DNA of 26,257 bases from contig DASZGL010000063.1 in assembly GCA_035938875.1 (NCBI GenBank), forward strand, positions 1-26,257, written 5' to 3'. Below the pieces are notes generated by a model. That model saw only the letters and a list, made by a program, of their open reading frames with translations. It was not told the origin of the DNA and did no database searches. The stretch is from DASZGL01 sp035938875. Its GTDB lineage: Bacteria; Chloroflexota; Dormibacteria; Aeolococcales; Aeolococcaceae. This document shows, piece after piece, positions 1-7,539 of this stretch (the stretch's first letter is position 1; the number at the start of each line of letters is the position of its first letter). The position numbers and the translations under genes were made by a program.

Positions 1-192
1 GGCGACGCCGCGGAGGTGGCGAGGACGCTGCGCGACGCGAACATCGTCGCCGGACTGCCACTGGCCGCCGCCGGCGACCACCTGCGTGACTGCCTGCTGG
101 TCTGCTGCACGGAGATGACCTCGCCCGCGGCGATCGATCGCTACGTCGACGCCGCCGCGCGCGTCGTGCGCCCCGCCGAGGTGATGGCGTGA
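1..192 (+). CDS. gcvPA: Glycine dehydrogenase (decarboxylating) subunit 1, C-terminal end (partial)
   Basis: The open frame entering at base 1 gives 63 residues ending in VRPAEVMA before TGA at 190-192. It contains GLPL, then DCLLVCCTEMTS and a closing helix, which matches the C-terminus of the GcvPA half of the two-subunit P-protein of the glycine cleavage system. Its stop overlaps the GTG start of gcvPB in a GTGA junction, so the two halves should be made together at similar levels. GcvPA and GcvPB form the heterotetramer that decarboxylates glycine with PLP and passes the aminomethyl group to the H-protein lipoamide. The 5' part lies outside the window. The call rests on the tail sequence plus the neighbour, and the neighbour makes it secure. 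Confidence 0.88.
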   Translation, partial: GDAAEVARTLRDANIVAGLPLAAAGDHLRDCLLVCCTEMTSPAAIDRYVDAAARVVRPAEVMA

Positions 193-1739
193 CCCGCCCG
201 GCTGAGGATCCCGCATGGGCAGGTGACGAGCCCCTGGTCTTCGAGCTGAGCAGCGAGTACAGCAACGGTCCGCGTGTTCCCGACGCCGGTGTCGACGCGC
301 CGATCGGCCTCGAGGCGTACCTGCCCGCGGCGGCACTGCGCCGCCAGCCGCCTGCGGTGCCCGCGGTCCCGGAGTTCATGCTTGCCCGCCATTTCGGCCG
401 CCTCGCGCGCCGCAACCATCACCTGCACCACGGCATCTACCCGCTCGGCTCGTGCTCGATGAAGTACAACCCGATCGTCGACGAGCAGCTCGCGTCGCTC
501 GCCGGATTCGCCGATCTGCATCCCTACCAGGACGAGGACGACGTCCAGGGTGCGCTGCAGCTGATGTGGGAGCTGGATCGCATGCTGGCGTCGATCACCG
601 GCATGGCGCGCATGTCGCTGCAGCCCGCCGCCGGCGCGCACGGTGAATGGACGGGGCTGCGCATGATCCAGGCGTACCACGGCGCCCGCGGCGACAGCGA
701 ACGCACTCGAGTGCTCATCCCCGACAGTGCCCACGGCACCAACCCCGCGTCGGCGGCGCTCAGCGGGCTCGAGGTGGTCACTGTGTGCAGCAACGCGGAT
801 GGAACCGTTGACGTCAAAGACTTCGCCGCTCACCTCGACGAGCGGGTCGCGGCGACGATGATGACCAATCCCAACACCCTGGGCGTGTTCGAGAAGGACA
901 TCCTGGAGATCGCCTCGCTCGCTCATGACGCGGGATCGCTGCTCTATTACGACGGCGCCAATCTCAACGCGCTGGTCGGTCTCGCCCGCCCCGGCGACAT
1001 GGGATTCGACGTCGTCCACCTCAACCTGCACAAGACCTTCTCCACGCCGCACGGCGGTGGCGGTCCCGGCGCCGGCCCTGTCGGCGTGGCTCAGAACCTC
1101 GTCGACTTCCTCCCCGTGCCCACCGTCGAGCACCGCGGTGACCGCTACGTCCTCGACTGGGAGCGTGAGAAGAGCATCGGCAAGGTGCGCTCCTTCTACG
1201 GGAACTTCGGCATGCTGGTGCGCGCCTACGCGTACATCCGCGCGTACGGCAACACCCTCCCGGACGTGGCCAGGGACGCCGTGCTCAACGCTCGCTACCT
1301 GCAGGCGCGACTCCGTGATCTCTTCCCCATGGCGGTCGACGCCGACTGCATGCACGAGTTCGTCGCCACCACCAAAGGAGGGCGCGTGGAGGGGCTGCGC
1401 GCCATGGACGTGGCCAAGCGGCTCATCGACTTCGGCGTCTACCCGCCGACGGTGTACTTCCCCACGACGGTTCCCGAGGCGCTGATGTTCGAGCCGACCG
1501 AAACGGAGTCGAAGCGCAGCCTCGACGAGCTCGCCGACGCGTGCGCGCAGATCATTGACGAGGCGGAGCACGACCTCGCCTTCGTGCAGGCCGCGCCACA
1601 CAACGCGCCGGTTGAACGCGTCGACGAAGTGCTCGCCGCCCGCCACCCCATACTCCGCTGGTCGCCCGACGCCATGGCCATGTTCGCGACCGAAGTTCCT
1701 GCGCCGGACGGGGGCAGCGCCGCGATACCGTCGGCGTGA
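189..1739 (+). CDS. gcvPB: Glycine dehydrogenase (decarboxylating) subunit 2
   Basis: This 516-residue protein is the PLP-binding half of the split P-protein of the glycine cleavage system, slightly longer than the usual length near 480-500. Visible signatures are HHGIYPLGSCSMKYNP (about 80-94), DSAHGTNPAS (about 179-188), YYDGANLNAL and HLNLHKTFSTPHGGGGPG. The PLP-forming lysine is K282 (codon 1032-1034) in HKTF. The cytosolic enzyme works with GcvPA, GcvH, GcvT and lipoamide dehydrogenase; of these only the end of GcvPA is visible here. The GTG start at 189 overlaps the gcvPA stop, and the stop overlaps the GTG of pyrE, so translation is coupled along the operon. Family assignment is very secure. 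Confidence 0.97.
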   Translation: MTRPAEDPAWAGDEPLVFELSSEYSNGPRVPDAGVDAPIGLEAYLPAAALRRQPPAVPAVPEFMLARHFGRLARRNHHLHHGIYPLGSCSMKYNPIVDEQLASLAGFADLHPYQDEDDVQGALQLMWELDRMLASITGMARMSLQPAAGAHGEWTGLRMIQAYHGARGDSERTRVLIPDSAHGTNPASAALSGLEVVTVCSNADGTVDVKDFAAHLDERVAATMMTNPNTLGVFEKDILEIASLAHDAGSLLYYDGANLNALVGLARPGDMGFDVVHLNLHKTFSTPHGGGGPGAGPVGVAQNLVDFLPVPTVEHRGDRYVLDWEREKSIGKVRSFYGNFGMLVRAYAYIRAYGNTLPDVARDAVLNARYLQARLRDLFPMAVDADCMHEFVATTKGGRVEGLRAMDVAKRLIDFGVYPPTVYFPTTVPEALMFEPTETESKRSLDELADACAQIIDEAEHDLAFVQAAPHNAPVERVDEVLAARHPILRWSPDAMAMFATEVPAPDGGSAAIPSA

Positions 1740-2302
1740 GCGACGAAGGCGGTGCCCTGCGCGTCGAGCTCTATCAGCTCCTCGCCGAGCGCTCGTTCCG
1801 TTTCGGCGACTTCGTGCTCAGCAGCGGGCGACGTAGCGACTACTACTTCGACGGTAAGCAGGTGACCCTGGAGGGACGCGGTCTGTACCTCGTCTCACGA
1901 CTGATCCTGGCGCGCTGTCATGAGATTGCCGCCGTTGCCGTCGGCGGGTTGACCCTCGGGGCCGATCCCATCGCCGCCGGCGTCGCCGCGTTGAGCGGTG
2001 CCGAAGGTGTGCCGCTGCGCGCGTTCATCGTCCGCAAGGAGGTCAAGTCCCACGGCACCGGTAAGGTCATCGAAGGGCCGCCGCTGATGGGCGGCGACCG
2101 AGTGGTGCTGGTCGACGACGTCATCACCACCGGCGGCGCCTTCATCACCGCGGCGCAGCGGGTGCGGGAGGCCGGCGCGACAGTGGTCGAGGCCATCTCC
2201 GTCGTCGACCGGGAGGAGGGGGGTGCGGCCGCGCTCGCGGAGCACGGCATCCCGCTGTGGAGCCTGTTCCGGCGGGCCGAGTTCCACTCCGTCAGCCGAT
2301 GA
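1736..2302 (+). CDS. pyrE: Orotate phosphoribosyltransferase
   Basis: This 188-residue cytosolic protein converts orotate plus PRPP to orotidine 5'-phosphate, the fifth step of UMP synthesis. The N-terminus has the OPRTase pattern FGDFVLSSGRRSDYYFDGK (about 23-41). The catalytic-loop segment FIVRKEVKSHGTGK follows (about 97-110), then the PRPP-binding motif VVLVDDVITTGGA (about 123-135). Length is normal for the short bacterial form. GTG at 1736 overlaps the gcvPB TGA (GTGA), and the next gene begins inside the pyrE stop (ATGA). A pyrimidine gene translationally coupled to the glycine cleavage operon is unusual. One-carbon and nucleotide supply being tied together is an inference. Confidence 0.95.
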   Translation: MSDEGGALRVELYQLLAERSFRFGDFVLSSGRRSDYYFDGKQVTLEGRGLYLVSRLILARCHEIAAVAVGGLTLGADPIAAGVAALSGAEGVPLRAFIVRKEVKSHGTGKVIEGPPLMGGDRVVLVDDVITTGGAFITAAQRVREAGATVVEAISVVDREEGGAAALAEHGIPLWSLFRRAEFHSVSR

Positions 2303-2649
2303 GCGAAACGCCGCCGCCGCGCCGCCCGGGGATCCCCGGCGGCTCGCTGCCGCCAAGCGTGGCCCGCCCCCGGGCGCCGGCGAGCAACGGCAAGGACATC
2401 ACCCCAGTGCACGACGAGCGCCGTCCCCTTGGTGTCGTCCGCGCGGCCTGGCAGGACCTCGACGCCGAGGAACTCGACCACACCGCGGAGGTTGCGCAGC
2501 GGACAGAGTTCCGTCGCCTCATGGAGATGACTCCGGAGAGGGCGGTGCGGGCGGGGAGCACGCCGTCGCCGGTGGTGTGGCTCGGCATCTTCATCGTTGC
2601 CCTCGTCATCGCCCTGGCGGTGATCCTCTACCGGCTGGCGCCGCCCTAG
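2299..2649 (+). CDS. Small C-terminally anchored membrane protein, unknown function
   Basis: This 116-residue protein starts at ATG 2299, which overlaps the pyrE stop as ATGA; an in-frame upstream extension inside pyrE is therefore not needed. The first 35 or so residues are rich in Pro, Arg and Gly and look disordered. A charged helical stretch follows (AAWQDLDAEELDHTAEVAQR), then one hydrophobic segment near 92-112 (VVWLGIFIVALVIALAVILY) and only a few residues after it. That is a tail-anchored topology with the bulk in the cytosol. I recognise no family. It closes the gcv-pyrE run, and a gap of about 50 nt containing a separate promoter follows. Confidence 0.75.
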   Translation: MSETPPPRRPGIPGGSLPPSVARPRAPASNGKDITPVHDERRPLGVVRAAWQDLDAEELDHTAEVAQRTEFRRLMEMTPERAVRAGSTPSPVVWLGIFIVALVIALAVILYRLAPP

Positions 2650-2690
2650 TGCGCTGAGGCGGGACACTCACGCGATGGGGTCGCGCCGTG

Positions 2691-2696
2691 TAGCGT
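2691..2696 (+). promoter_or_regulatory. -10 box TAGCGT before the 2703 gene (leaderless)
   Basis: TAGCGT, preceded directly by TG, ends 6 nt before the GTG start at 2703. This puts the expected transcription start at or next to the start codon, so the mRNA would be leaderless. No Shine-Dalgarno sequence is present. The same spacing recurs at other genes in the window. Confidence 0.5.
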
Positions 2697-2702
2697 TGCC
2701 CC

Positions 2703-3191
2703 GTGCCCCTCTTCGGCCGACGCACCCGCGAGCAGGCTCCGGCTGGCGAGTTCACCGTCGGGGTCAGCGACCATCGTGTCGTCATCGCTGGCCCCGTCCT
2801 TGGGCTGACCATGCTGGACGAGCTACGCGGCTACGTCGCGGCGGTGACCGGCGGCGCCGCCCGGCCGACCGCCGAGGGCCGCGATCCCGTCGCCATCCTC
2901 AGCGCCAAGATGGACCGGGCTGAGCTGGTCAACGACGCCGCCGTGGTGACCGCGCTTGCCTTCGAGGAGCTGGTGCAGCGCGGTCTGTTCGGCGCCGACG
3001 AGGTGCCCGCGCAGCCGCAGCTGCCGCCGGTGCCCCAGCACGCCCAGCACTACGACTACATCCAGGCCGCCCACGCCCGGGCCGAGGTGAGGATGACCTG
3101 GCTCGATGCCTGCGACCTGGTCCTCCGCGATCACCGCGTCGGCATCCTCCCACCGCTGCCCAAGGAGGAGGCTCAGGTCCGCCTGCGATAG
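2703..3191 (+). CDS. Conserved-looking hypothetical cytosolic protein
   Basis: This 162-residue protein starts at GTG 2703. The N-terminus MPLFGRRTRE is basic, followed by a compact mixed region (EFTVGVSDHRVVIAGPVLGLTMLDELRGYVAAV). Positions about 60-100 are helical (DPVAILSAKMDRAELVNDAAVVTALAFEEL). A Pro/Gln/His-rich linker (QPQLPPVPQHAQHYDYIQ) leads to a C-terminal helix (RAEVRMTWLDACDLVLRDHR). There is no signal peptide or membrane segment. It has third-position GC like its neighbours and its own -10 box, so it is very likely real. I do not recognise a family. It lies between the small membrane protein and the secreted acylase, all on the same strand, but the separate promoter argues against one tight operon. 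Confidence 0.72.
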   Translation: MPLFGRRTREQAPAGEFTVGVSDHRVVIAGPVLGLTMLDELRGYVAAVTGGAARPTAEGRDPVAILSAKMDRAELVNDAAVVTALAFEELVQRGLFGADEVPAQPQLPPVPQHAQHYDYIQAAHARAEVRMTWLDACDLVLRDHRVGILPPLPKEEAQVRLR

Positions 3192-3259
3192 CCGGTGTGC
3201 CGGCTCCCCGGCTGGAGCTGGTGAAAGATTGGCGCACCCATCGCGTCTTCTCTCTCTAC

Positions 3260-6166
3260 ATGGGGAAGAGGTTGTGCGGGCGCGCCACTCAAGTGCTGGT
3301 GATCGGCTGCGTGCTCGCCGCTGCGCTGACGCCTGCCGGCGCCGGCGCCGGCATCAACCCCGGCCACTACCGCGACGGCGAGTATGACCAGGTTCGCAAC
3401 ATCCTCCCGCCGGGGCAGACGGGCTTCGTCAGCGCCGCCGACTTCGCCCACCACAACCTCGACAACAGCTACTACGCACCCCACCAGGCAGACCAGCTGG
3501 GGATGTACGCCGACTTGGTGAACAAGGCGCCGAACATCACCCCGGCGGATCTCAACGCCGACTACAAGGACGCGTCCTTCGGCGTCCCCGCCGATCAGAT
3601 CGCCTCCACCGAGAGCCCGCCCGGGCATCCCGGGTTGACGATCATCCGCGACAAGCAGTTCGGCGTCCCGCACATCTACGGGACCAGCGATGACGACGTC
3701 GTCTACGGCACCGGCTGGGTGCTGGCCGAGGACCGTCTGTTCATGACCGACGTTCTCCGCCACTATGGCCGCTCGCGGCTGGCGTCGTTCCTCGGCCCCG
3801 ACCGCAGCTTCATCCAGATGGACTGCGACCAGGCACAGCTCACCGGCTACACCGAGGGTGAGCTCGACCAACAGGTCGCCCAATTGAAAGCGCCATTCCC
3901 GCATCTCGCGCAGGTGTACGTCGACGGCATCAACGCGTACATCGATGCCGCGACGACTAACCCCACGCTGATGCCCGCCGAGTACCCGACGGCCGCCGGC
4001 GGTCTGCCGCAGCATTTCAACATCGGCGACATCATCGCCATCGCCGGACTGGTCGGCGGAATCTTCGGCAAGGGCGGCGGTGTGGAGACGCGCAACGCCA
4101 AGTTCCTGCGCGGGCTCTTCGCGGCGTACGGCGGCCCCACCAACAGCGGCAACCACAACCCGGCGACGGCGCTGAAGATCTTCCACGACTTCATGGAGAA
4201 CGAGGATCCCGCGGCGCCGACGACACTCGATCAGCCGTTCCCCTATGAGACCAAGACCAACCCGCAGGGGCCGGGCGTCGCCCTGACCGCCAGTCCGCCG
4301 CCCAACTCGACCGCACCAGGGGGCACGTGCACCTTCTCGCCGACGGTTCCCCACGGCGCCTCCGTCGCCGCGGGGGGCGGCGCGGCAGCGGCGGCGATCA
4401 AGAACCTGGTCAACCTCCAGTTCCCCACGTCGATGAGCAACGCGCTGCTGGTCGACGCGGCGCACTCGACGACAGGCCGGCCCATCGCGGTCATGGGACC
4501 GCAGGTCGCCTACTTCTCACCCGAGATTCTCATGGAGGAGGACCTGCACGGTCCGTCGTACGACGTCCGCGGTGTGTCCTTCCCCGGCACCAACTTCATC
4601 GTCGAGCTGGGCCACGGTCCCGACTACGCGTGGAGCGCGACGTCAGCGGGCACTGACAACGTCGACCAGTTCGTCGAGCGACTCTGCAACCCCGCAGCCG
4701 CCAATCCGCTGACCAACGTCAGCCCTGACAGCACCCACTACATGCACAACGGCCAGTGCGTCGCCATGTACGAGCGCACCGACAGCGAGAACGCGCCGGT
4801 CGCGGCGGGGTCGAACGCCTGCCTGAGCAAGCCGCCGACGGATCCTGGGTTCTGCCCACCGGGGACGGTGACGGTGAAGATCGAGCGCACCGTGCACGGC
4901 CCTGTCCTGGGGCGCACCACCGCGCTGGCCGGCGGCGTCGAGGTCCCCGTGGCCATCGCGTCACAGCGGTCGACCTTCCTCCACGAGGCCGACAGCATCA
5001 TGGGCTTCGCCGCCTTCAACAACCCCGCGCAGCTGCGCGATGCCAGCGACTTTCTCAACGCCGCGTCGCAGATCAACTACACGTTCAACTGGTTCTACGC
5101 CGACAACCAGGACATCGCCTACTACCAGAGCGGACTGCTGCCGATCCGTCCCAGCGGCGTCGATCCCGACCTGCCGACGTGGGGAACGGGACAGTGGGAC
5201 TGGGCCGGCTGGCTCTCCTTCGCCGGCCATCCCCATGCGATCAATCCGCCACGTGGATGGATGACGTCGTGGAACAACAAGGGCGCACCGCAGTTCCGCG
5301 CCTCTGACGACCAGTGGGCGTACGGCCAGGTCTTCCGCAGTCAGTCACTCGACGCCGAGATCCGCGGTTATCTCTCACGACAGGGCGGCAAGATGAGCCT
5401 GCTCGACCTCGACAACGCGATGGAGAGCGCGGCGACCGTCGACCTCTGGGGTACGCAGGTGCTGCCCTACGCGCTGCAGGTGATTGGCAACGACCCGTCG
5501 GTCGCCCCACAGGTGAACACGCTGCAGCAATGGCTGACGCTGGGGACGCATCGCCGCGACAGAAGCGGCAGCGGCGTCTACGAGCAGATCGGCGCCATCA
5601 AACTGATGGACGCGTGGTACCCGCGCATGCTGCACGCCATCTTCAATCCCGCGCGCATCGGTGTGCCCTGCGGCGGCGCCAACGCCGCCGGTGCAGCCGT
5701 CCCGCCCGAGCAGTGCGACGACTCTCCGGGCCCGCTGGGCAGCGCGTACATCGAGGGCTGGTACGGCTACACGCAGAAAGCGCTGCAGATGGCCCTCGGC
5801 CTGCACGTCGCCCAGCCCTATTCGTTCAGCTACTGCGGCGCCGGGTCGCTGTCGACGTGCCGCCAGGAGCTGATCACCTCGTTGAAGGCGGCGGCGACCG
5901 CGGCGGGCGGCGCCAGCGACTCGGCGACGACGTCAGCCGACGACATCAAGTTCAGCGGCGTGGGCCTCTTCGGTCCTGGCGAGAACGGCATCCCGTGGCA
6001 GAACCGGCCGACCTTCCAGCAGGTGGTCGACATCCCCGCACATCGTCCCCGCACTCCTGGCATCGGCGTGCCCGCTCTGAACCCCGCAGTCGCGCTCGGT
6101 GTCGTTGGCGCCCTGCCCGGGCTGGCGGCGTTGCCCCGCCGGCGGCAGCAGCGCCCGCATCCCTAG
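3260..6166 (+). CDS. Secreted penicillin-acylase family (peptidase S45) Ntn-hydrolase
   Basis: From ATG 3260 the product is 968 residues. A start at GTG 3197 would add 21 residues. ATG 3260 is preferred because it places MGKRLCGRATQVLVIG and a hydrophobic run ending in AGAGAG as an export signal. The alpha-chain carries RDKQFGVPHIYGTSDDDVVYGTGWVLAEDR, typical of S45 enzymes. A Gly/Ala-rich spacer (ASVAAGGGAAAAAI) precedes FPTSMSNALLV, whose Ser393 (codon 4436-4438) is the predicted autoprocessing site and N-terminal nucleophile of the beta-chain. GPQVAYFSPE, LHGPSYDVRG and YAWSATSAGTDNVDQFVE follow, as in penicillin G acylase. The C-terminus has a hydrophobic stretch (VALGVVGALPGLAAL) followed by RRRQQR, suggesting membrane anchoring. 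Substrate is unknown; acyl-homoserine lactones, beta-lactams or acylated peptides and lipids are options. It is longer than typical members (about 750-850). Confidence 0.9.
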   Translation: MGKRLCGRATQVLVIGCVLAAALTPAGAGAGINPGHYRDGEYDQVRNILPPGQTGFVSAADFAHHNLDNSYYAPHQADQLGMYADLVNKAPNITPADLNADYKDASFGVPADQIASTESPPGHPGLTIIRDKQFGVPHIYGTSDDDVVYGTGWVLAEDRLFMTDVLRHYGRSRLASFLGPDRSFIQMDCDQAQLTGYTEGELDQQVAQLKAPFPHLAQVYVDGINAYIDAATTNPTLMPAEYPTAAGGLPQHFNIGDIIAIAGLVGGIFGKGGGVETRNAKFLRGLFAAYGGPTNSGNHNPATALKIFHDFMENEDPAAPTTLDQPFPYETKTNPQGPGVALTASPPPNSTAPGGTCTFSPTVPHGASVAAGGGAAAAAIKNLVNLQFPTSMSNALLVDAAHSTTGRPIAVMGPQVAYFSPEILMEEDLHGPSYDVRGVSFPGTNFIVELGHGPDYAWSATSAGTDNVDQFVERLCNPAAANPLTNVSPDSTHYMHNGQCVAMYERTDSENAPVAAGSNACLSKPPTDPGFCPPGTVTVKIERTVHGPVLGRTTALAGGVEVPVAIASQRSTFLHEADSIMGFAAFNNPAQLRDASDFLNAASQINYTFNWFYADNQDIAYYQSGLLPIRPSGVDPDLPTWGTGQWDWAGWLSFAGHPHAINPPRGWMTSWNNKGAPQFRASDDQWAYGQVFRSQSLDAEIRGYLSRQGGKMSLLDLDNAMESAATVDLWGTQVLPYALQVIGNDPSVAPQVNTLQQWLTLGTHRRDRSGSGVYEQIGAIKLMDAWYPRMLHAIFNPARIGVPCGGANAAGAAVPPEQCDDSPGPLGSAYIEGWYGYTQKALQMALGLHVAQPYSFSYCGAGSLSTCRQELITSLKAAATAAGGASDSATTSADDIKFSGVGLFGPGENGIPWQNRPTFQQVVDIPAHRPRTPGIGVPALNPAVALGVVGALPGLAALPRRRQQRPHP

Positions 6167-6188
6167 CGACGCGGGAGCCGAGCTCAGC

Positions 6189-7370
6189 TCAGGACTGGCG
6201 GGCGGCGGCGACGTAGCGCACGCCATCGGACGGCGCCGTGTCCGCGGCAAGGTGCGGCGTCGGTGTCGGATCAGGGATCGGCGTCGGCGTCGGTGTCGGG
6301 GTGGTCCCAGGAGTCGGTGTCGCCGAGGGTTGCGCACTGGGCGTCGCGGCCGGGCTCGTGCTTGGTGATGCCGGCGCCGGGCGGCCGGCGCCACCTGACG
6401 CGGGGACGCCCGCCTTGTAGGCGAAGCTCCCCAGCGAGTCGTACCCGCCGACGCGGATGCGACGCAGCTCGAAGCGCTGCGACAGGTATTGCACGCTGCC
6501 CGCGTTGGTTGTCACCGCGTCGCGAAACCCTGCGTCCTTGACCAGCTGCTCGACGGCGAAGTTGAAGTCGCCGTACGGATAGGCGAAGTCGTCGACGGTG
6601 GCTCCGGTGAGCTGTTGCAGTGTCTGCCGGGAGACGACGATCTCGTTGCGCGCGACGGCCGGCGACGTGTGTGCCAATGCGATGTGGTCGACGGTGTGCG
6701 CGCCGATGACCATGCCCGCCGCCATGACGTCGAGGACCTGCGCCGCTGTCATGTAGTTGGACCGGCCGATGAAGCCGGAGACGACGTACGCGGTGGCGTG
6801 AAAGCCGTACTGCCGCATGGTGGGCACCGCGGTGGTGGCGAAGTCGGCGTAGCCGTCGTCGAAGGTCAGGGCCACGGGTCGGAAGGGGAGCTGCGGTCCT
6901 CCACTCATCGCCGACATGACCTGGTCGAGGGTCACGGGATGAGCGCCGACGTCGTAAAGCAGCTTCATCTGCGCAGCGAAGTTCGCCGGGGTGACCGACA
7001 ACCCGAAGCCGGCGCGGTCGAGCATCGGGTTGACCACGCGCACGTAGTGGTAGCAGAGGATCGGCACCACCACGTGGGGTCCGCCCGCACCGGTCAGCAG
7101 GGTGTGCAGCGGCGAGGCGGATGCATCCGGGGTCGGCGGGGCCGACGGCGGCGGCGCGGTGGCTTCGTCGAGGTACAGGGGGGTGGGATCGACAGCGGTC
7201 ACAGACGGGGCCGTGACCCTCGACGTCAGCGGCACCGCCGCGATGCGATGGTGAAACACGTCAACCGCCGCTGCCGCGCCATAACCGGCGGCGACGGCGG
7301 TCACGATCAGCGCGATGAGCAGCCGCAGCACTCGTGGTGCGCGGCGGCGCGCTGGCTTCGACGTTGTCAC
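6189..7370 (-). CDS. Exported/membrane-anchored polysaccharide deacetylase (NodB domain, CE4)
   Basis: The frame is open from TTG 7514, but GTG 7370 gives a clean signal-anchor N-terminus (MTTSKPARRR then RVLRLLIALIVTAVAAGYG) after CAGGTG. I take that start, giving 393 residues. The order is a membrane segment (about 13-32), a Pro/Ser/Thr linker, then the NodB domain. It opens with VPILCYHYV and has TFDDGY (metal and catalytic Asp at about 171-172), GAHTVDH (metal His at about 225 and 229) and FAYPYGDF. The C-terminus is a Thr-Pro repeat linker. CE4 enzymes remove N- or O-acetyl groups from peptidoglycan or other surface glycans outside the membrane. It follows the acyl-CoA dehydrogenase on the same strand, but a TAGACT box at 7471-7476 could give it its own promoter. 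Confidence 0.9.
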   Translation of the reverse strand: MTTSKPARRRAPRVLRLLIALIVTAVAAGYGAAAAVDVFHHRIAAVPLTSRVTAPSVTAVDPTPLYLDEATAPPPSAPPTPDASASPLHTLLTGAGGPHVVVPILCYHYVRVVNPMLDRAGFGLSVTPANFAAQMKLLYDVGAHPVTLDQVMSAMSGGPQLPFRPVALTFDDGYADFATTAVPTMRQYGFHATAYVVSGFIGRSNYMTAAQVLDVMAAGMVIGAHTVDHIALAHTSPAVARNEIVVSRQTLQQLTGATVDDFAYPYGDFNFAVEQLVKDAGFRDAVTTNAGSVQYLSQRFELRRIRVGGYDSLGSFAYKAGVPASGGAGRPAPASPSTSPAATPSAQPSATPTPGTTPTPTPTPIPDPTPTPHLAADTAPSDGVRYVAAARQS

Positions 7371-7470
7371 TGCAGGCACCTGCTGTACCGGTTGGGCAAC
7401 GGGCGTGGACGTGGTGTGGTTTCTGTAGCCCTGTTCGGGTGGAGCGCCGGGATCCCTACCCCTTCGCCGC

Positions 7471-7476
7471 AGTCTA
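7471..7476 (-). promoter_or_regulatory. Possible -10 box TAGACT for the polysaccharide deacetylase
   Basis: On the minus strand TAGACT lies about 100 nt upstream of the preferred GTG start at 7370 and downstream of the acyl-CoA dehydrogenase stop. It matches the TAnnnT boxes seen elsewhere. No clear -35 is visible. It would give a 5' leader of roughly 90 nt, so this is only a candidate. Confidence 0.3.
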
Positions 7477-7539
7477 CGTGCCCCGGACAGGTCGCGCGCC
7501 GCTCCTGTGCCCAACCTGTTACCAGGGCATGCCCTCCGG

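Noticed and set aside
141..1646. 501-codon open frame antisense to gcvPB
   Set aside because: A GC-rich shadow frame with Arg/His/Val-rich low-information translation and no family features; the sense strand is a clear gcvPB.
3260..3340. Lipoprotein signal (VIGC) in the acylase
   Set aside because: The hydrophobic core before Cys is short and continues after it (VLAAALTPAGAG), which fits a type I signal peptide better.
6230..6420. Tandem GGTGTCGGCGTC-type DNA repeats
   Set aside because: They encode the Thr-Pro linker at the C-terminus of the polysaccharide deacetylase; similar linkers occur in the Rpf-like protein, so this is protein-level low complexity.
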